64,000 bases of DNA from Pyxicephalus adspersus (taxonomy: Eukaryota; Chordata; Amphibia; Anura; Pyxicephalidae), in contig NC_092859.1 of NCBI RefSeq assembly GCF_032062135.1, positions 107,438,341 through 107,502,340 on the forward strand. The letters are read 5' to 3'. A program made the translations under genes and the position numbers. The notes below the pieces were generated by a model. The model was given only the letters and a program-made list of their open reading frames with translations, ran no database searches and was not told the origin of the DNA. Positions 61,020 to 64,000 of this stretch are shown here, in pieces; within the stretch, counting starts at the first letter, position 1, and each line of letters begins with the position of its first letter.

Positions 61020-61500
61020 GGGGAGGCATATCGGTATTAAAAAAGGCTTTTAACAAGAATTTGCGAGAGATGCAGTATTTATGTAAGAATGGAGCTAAAA
61101 ATAGGAACAAGAGGGAAGAGAAATTTGTTTTTGTACTAAATTTAATAACTAGGCTGCCCTTATGAAAAATACTTTTTTAACTGAAAAGAATATTTGGTCC
61201 TGATTACATGTCTTCTGGACAGAGAGACTGGATGGAAAACATAGACCTAAGCAAGTTTTAAGCCAAGTTTCAAATAAGTAGTAGCAATCATCTAATTCCT
61301 TTTTAAATGTAGGTGATAAATGTAGGGTTTGTAGGGTTAGAAATTGTGGTGCCTATCAACATTTTGTAGTATATAGGATTATCTGTTTAAAAGGTCTCAT
61401 TTATGTTGGTAATAGATCTTGTCCCATCAGATTGTCCTTTGGGGAATATAAAAAGAATCTTGAAAGGAGTTAGAAATCATTTGATCCCCAAACATTTTTC
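61020..61500 (+). pseudogene. Penelope-like element remnant with GIY-YIG domain
   Basis: Penelope-like retroelements encode a reverse transcriptase followed by a GIY-YIG endonuclease. Here the + strand from 61310 reads FLNVGDKCRVCRVRNC, then HFVVYRIICLKGLIYVGNR and a further SFGEYKKNLERS before a TAG. This fits the C-x2-C linker and the 'VVY.I.C..G..YVG' GIY-YIG motif with the expected spacing. Upstream (about 61020-61200), GGISVLKKAFNKN ... FVFVLNLITRL with two stops resembles the linker between RT and endonuclease. The usual acidic catalytic residue further downstream is not identifiable. Heavily decayed; the RT itself is not seen. Confidence 0.6.
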
Positions 61501-61803
61501 AGAAATCCATTAATGTAGCCTGGAAGCTCCCTTAGCCTGGAAGGCTATTTTTTGCCAAATGGATACCTACTAGATAAACAATCTAAATCCCTTGGTTCCA
61601 GCATGTCTGGTAGAATTTTCCAACATGATCTTTTTGAAGTGGCATGTAAGCAAAAACATTTCTTTCAATGCTTGAAAGTGCTCATATCGTTTGAATTTAA
61701 AACCCATACCAATAACATTGATTTATAAACATTTTAATTTTTAGGGATCCAAGGGATGGCTAAAGATACAAAAAGTGGAAGTAGCAATATCTAGTAGTAA
61801 TTA

Positions 61804-61945
61804 GTCACTTCAACTGAACTTGTTCTTGAAGTTCACAGCCTTCCAAGCTGCTTCATTAGTTCTGATCATAACAGAACTGTTGAATCAGCTTAGAAGAATG
61901 CTAAATGTTTTCAACATTACATGAACAAGTTCAGTTGAATGTCAC
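61804..61945. mobile_element. small foldback element (MITE-like)
   Basis: TTCAACTGAACTTGTTC (61809-61825) pairs exactly with GAACAAGTTCAGTTGAA (61923-61939), both flanked by GTCAC-type ends. An inner imperfect stem pairs GCTGCTTCATTAGTTCTG with CAGAACTGTTGAATCAGC. Non-coding. Confidence 0.6.
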
Positions 61946-62204
61946 CTATTACTGCTTGATTTACATTGACCTAGATAAACGAGAACCTTCACAGACATAC
62001 GCAGTGGCAAGAACTTTAAACAGATTTGATTAATTAGATATGAGTCATGTTTCTACCTCATTCCGTTTCCGAGATTCTGCAAACAACAGGATTTTTTTGT
62101 TAACCATAAAATGTAGACTGTAGCTCTACCTCCTGGCTAACATAAAAAGCACAGTGTTTGTAATATAAGTATTTATTTAAAAAAACATGGTATTTGTAGT
62201 ATGT

Positions 62205-62510
62205 AATTTATCTAGGTCCCAGGTTCAAGTCTCAGCCAGGACACTATCTGCATGGAGTTTGCAGGTTCTCCCGCGTTTGCGTGGGTTTCCCCCAAGTACT
62301 CCAGTTTTTCCCCACATTCCAAAAACATGTAGTTAGGTTAATTAACTTCTGCCCACAATTGACCCTAGACTGTGTTGACATATGACTATGGTAGGGCCAC
62401 TTAGTGACATGACTATGGCCTTTGTAAAGCACTGCATAATATGTTGTTGCTTTATAAATACTGGATGAAAACTAAAAATACTACTAATAATATTAATAAT
62501 ATTAATATTT
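62205..62510 (+). mobile_element. V-SINE (tRNA-derived) with L2-type tail
   Basis: A promoter B-box-like GGTTCAAGTCT near 62223 is followed by the vertebrate V-SINE core: TATCTGCATGGAGTTTGCAG, GTTCTCCCGCGTTTGCGTGG, GTTTCCCCCAAGTACTCCAG, then CCACATTCCAAAAACATG. It continues with TTGACCCTAGACTGTG, GTGACATGACTATGGCCTTT and the tail GTAAAGCACTGCATAATATG, TTGTTGCTTTATAAATAC, ending in AATAATATTAATAAT. The A box and exact 5' end are not clear. The V core is shared with DANA-type fish SINEs, as known for the superfamily. Confidence 0.88.
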
Positions 62511-62514
62511 GAAG

Positions 62515-64000
62515 TCACTATTTATCTAGACCACCTCTGGGCTTTTAGCAAACCGGTTCCTTTAAAGTTTGCATTGAGCTCTTATATTATACTTTATAGA
62601 GCACCTTTAAGGCTATTCTGGCTATAAAAAAAATGATATTGTCATCTGGTAGGTACTCTTCCTTGACTCCTTTTTCTTTATCTTATTCTAGGGCGGTCTG
62701 TCTTATAAATTCCTGATGGCAGACTGCTAACATATCAGGCTTGTCCAGGCTGCAGGTCCTCTGTATCGTAAGTCAGAGAAGGTGTGGCTGAGGCACATTG
62801 TCAACCCAGCAAGCAGTGGAGGACTTTGCTGTGGACCACTCTTACTTTGGACCTACAACACACCAGAGCAGGCAGTTAAGGCAGTTATTTTGCAAAGTAC
62901 AGTACAGCAAAGTAAGAAAACAGTCTTGAGGTCAGAGTCAAAATCAAAGGTCAGGATGTGTAGTGAACAGAGGTAAGTCAGTAAGCAGCAGAGGTCAGTA
63001 ACTGGTGAAGCAACTGAAAGGTAACTGGGAACACAAAAGGTCACAGAAAGCACTTGGGGTCAAAAGAGATATTTGGGGCCACAGATCGCACCTAGAGGCA
63101 AAGGCAGAAACAGTAGGCATGTTTGGCATTACCATAGGTACGTGTTACTAAAATGCAAAGTAAAGTGCTGCTATGTCTATAACCGCCCTAGCCAATCAGG
63201 TGGGCATTCTGGCCAAAACCTGAAAGTATGTACAACTGGACACTGGGATAGAGACCCAGCACTGGATCACAGGCATTTTAAGTGTGACATTGAGGACAGT
63301 CCTGCTGCAAGCCTTTTCTCTTATAGTGGTCAGAAAGCATCTTCTTTGGTACAGTATTTAGAATTGGATTCCATATTTGTCAAAGATAGACATCAAACAC
63401 TGATATTTGTTGGATTTTCAAGTTATTCTATAGATCCCAGAACAAAGTGAACAACTTGGAAAACTTTTTAAAACTCGTGCTAGATTAACTGGTTTCAAAA
63501 AGCTCAAATTTTTAAGAGCTTTTTGATCATGACATGATGACAACTAATCTGCAACACCCTATTTTACTTTCATGAATTTGTGGTTGTGTTAATTGTTGGG
63601 GTGTACTTCGTTTCTCCAAATGAGAAATCTGCATTTTCGTTCATTTGGAGTTTGTATATTATTACACCATGTCAATATTATTTGTCCTCTCTATATGACC
63701 TTAACTGTAGACACTATTTAAATAAAGATTCCATACTTGCTAATAACATATTTTTCTTGTGGTGTACTTAATTTTTTAACTAACTACACAAGTAGAAATA
63801 ATACAATATTTAAAGATATGGTAATCTTATTGTGGCTAATGGACCCCTCAGTCATCCGTTCTATTCCTGTGTCACAGTTAATCTTGTTATTAACATCCAT
63901 TTATTTTGAACACTATCCAGATTATCTGGTCTTGGATCATTGATCCTGATCATGAAAATATTATAAAGTTGATCTAAAGAAGATGAAGTTGTATGTGATG
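62515..64000. other. non-coding, possible unclassified repeat
   Basis: A stretch at about 62700-63330 has a different, AGGTCAG/AAGCAG-rich composition (GAGGTCAGAGTCAAAATC; AAGGTCAGGATGTG; AGGTAAGTCAGTAAGCAGC) with a recurrent GGTCA motif. It may be part of an old retroelement. The 125-codon + strand open frame (63073-63450) has no recognised domain. The rest is AT-rich. Confidence 0.4.

Noticed and set aside
1..64000. tRNA, rRNA, CRISPR or prokaryotic operon features
   Set aside because: None seen. The only tRNA-like promoter trace is the B-box in the V-SINE, and the gene content and splicing are eukaryotic.

Overview
This window is vertebrate nuclear DNA, most likely from a frog. The evidence is an AT-rich, intron-dominated sequence containing one recognisable spliced vertebrate gene, FAM107B. 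It also holds a dense set of decayed transposons: foldback MITEs of types I associate with ranid-like frogs, an IR-DR Tc1 element, hAT elements, a CR1-type LINE, L2-type LINE tails, a V-SINE and a Penelope-like remnant. There are no operons, CRISPR arrays or other prokaryotic features. The frog assignment rests on the repeat types I recognise and is an inference.

The only confident protein-coding gene is on the + strand. Three coding exons (36556-36683, 37936-38086, 38980-39096) have clean GT/AG junctions and compatible phases. Together they encode 131 residues, the length of the short vertebrate FAM107B protein. The first of these exons is open upstream of its ATG to the splice acceptor (36500-36555), so it could also belong to a longer N-terminal isoform. 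A long 3' UTR probably runs to about 41.5-41.9 kb. A GC-richer stretch at about 7.8-8.1 kb ends in a good splice donor and carries a short tandem repeat. It is a tentative candidate for an upstream non-coding exon, which would leave a first intron of about 28 kb.

Layout: 1-7.8 kb is non-coding with two foldback MITEs, an L2-type tail and a G-rich tract. 8.1-36.5 kb is intronic or upstream DNA holding a MITE at 12.6 kb, an L2 LINE fragment at 16 kb, a minus-strand CR1-type LINE at 19.3-21.2 kb, hairpin elements at 22.1-22.9 kb and a dead Tc1/IR-DR transposon at 25.8-27.0 kb. 36.5-41.9 kb is FAM107B. 42-64 kb is repeat-rich: a 25-bp perfect inverted repeat, three related hAT elements within 6 kb (two with exact 8-bp target duplications), a second L2 LINE remnant, a tandem array of LINE/SINE-tail units, a Penelope-like GIY-YIG fragment and a V-SINE.

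The main structural theme is one 3' tail, roughly TGTACAGCGCTGCGTAATAT followed by GTTGGCGCTATATAAAT. It recurs on L2 LINE fragments, on a V-SINE, on orphan pieces and in a tandem array, which fits SINEs being mobilised by an L2-type LINE. I found no convincing undescribed gene system. The items most worth a second look are the chimeric hAT element, the near-perfect hairpins, the tandem tail array and the Penelope remnant with recurring GATGAAGC...GAAACG motifs.
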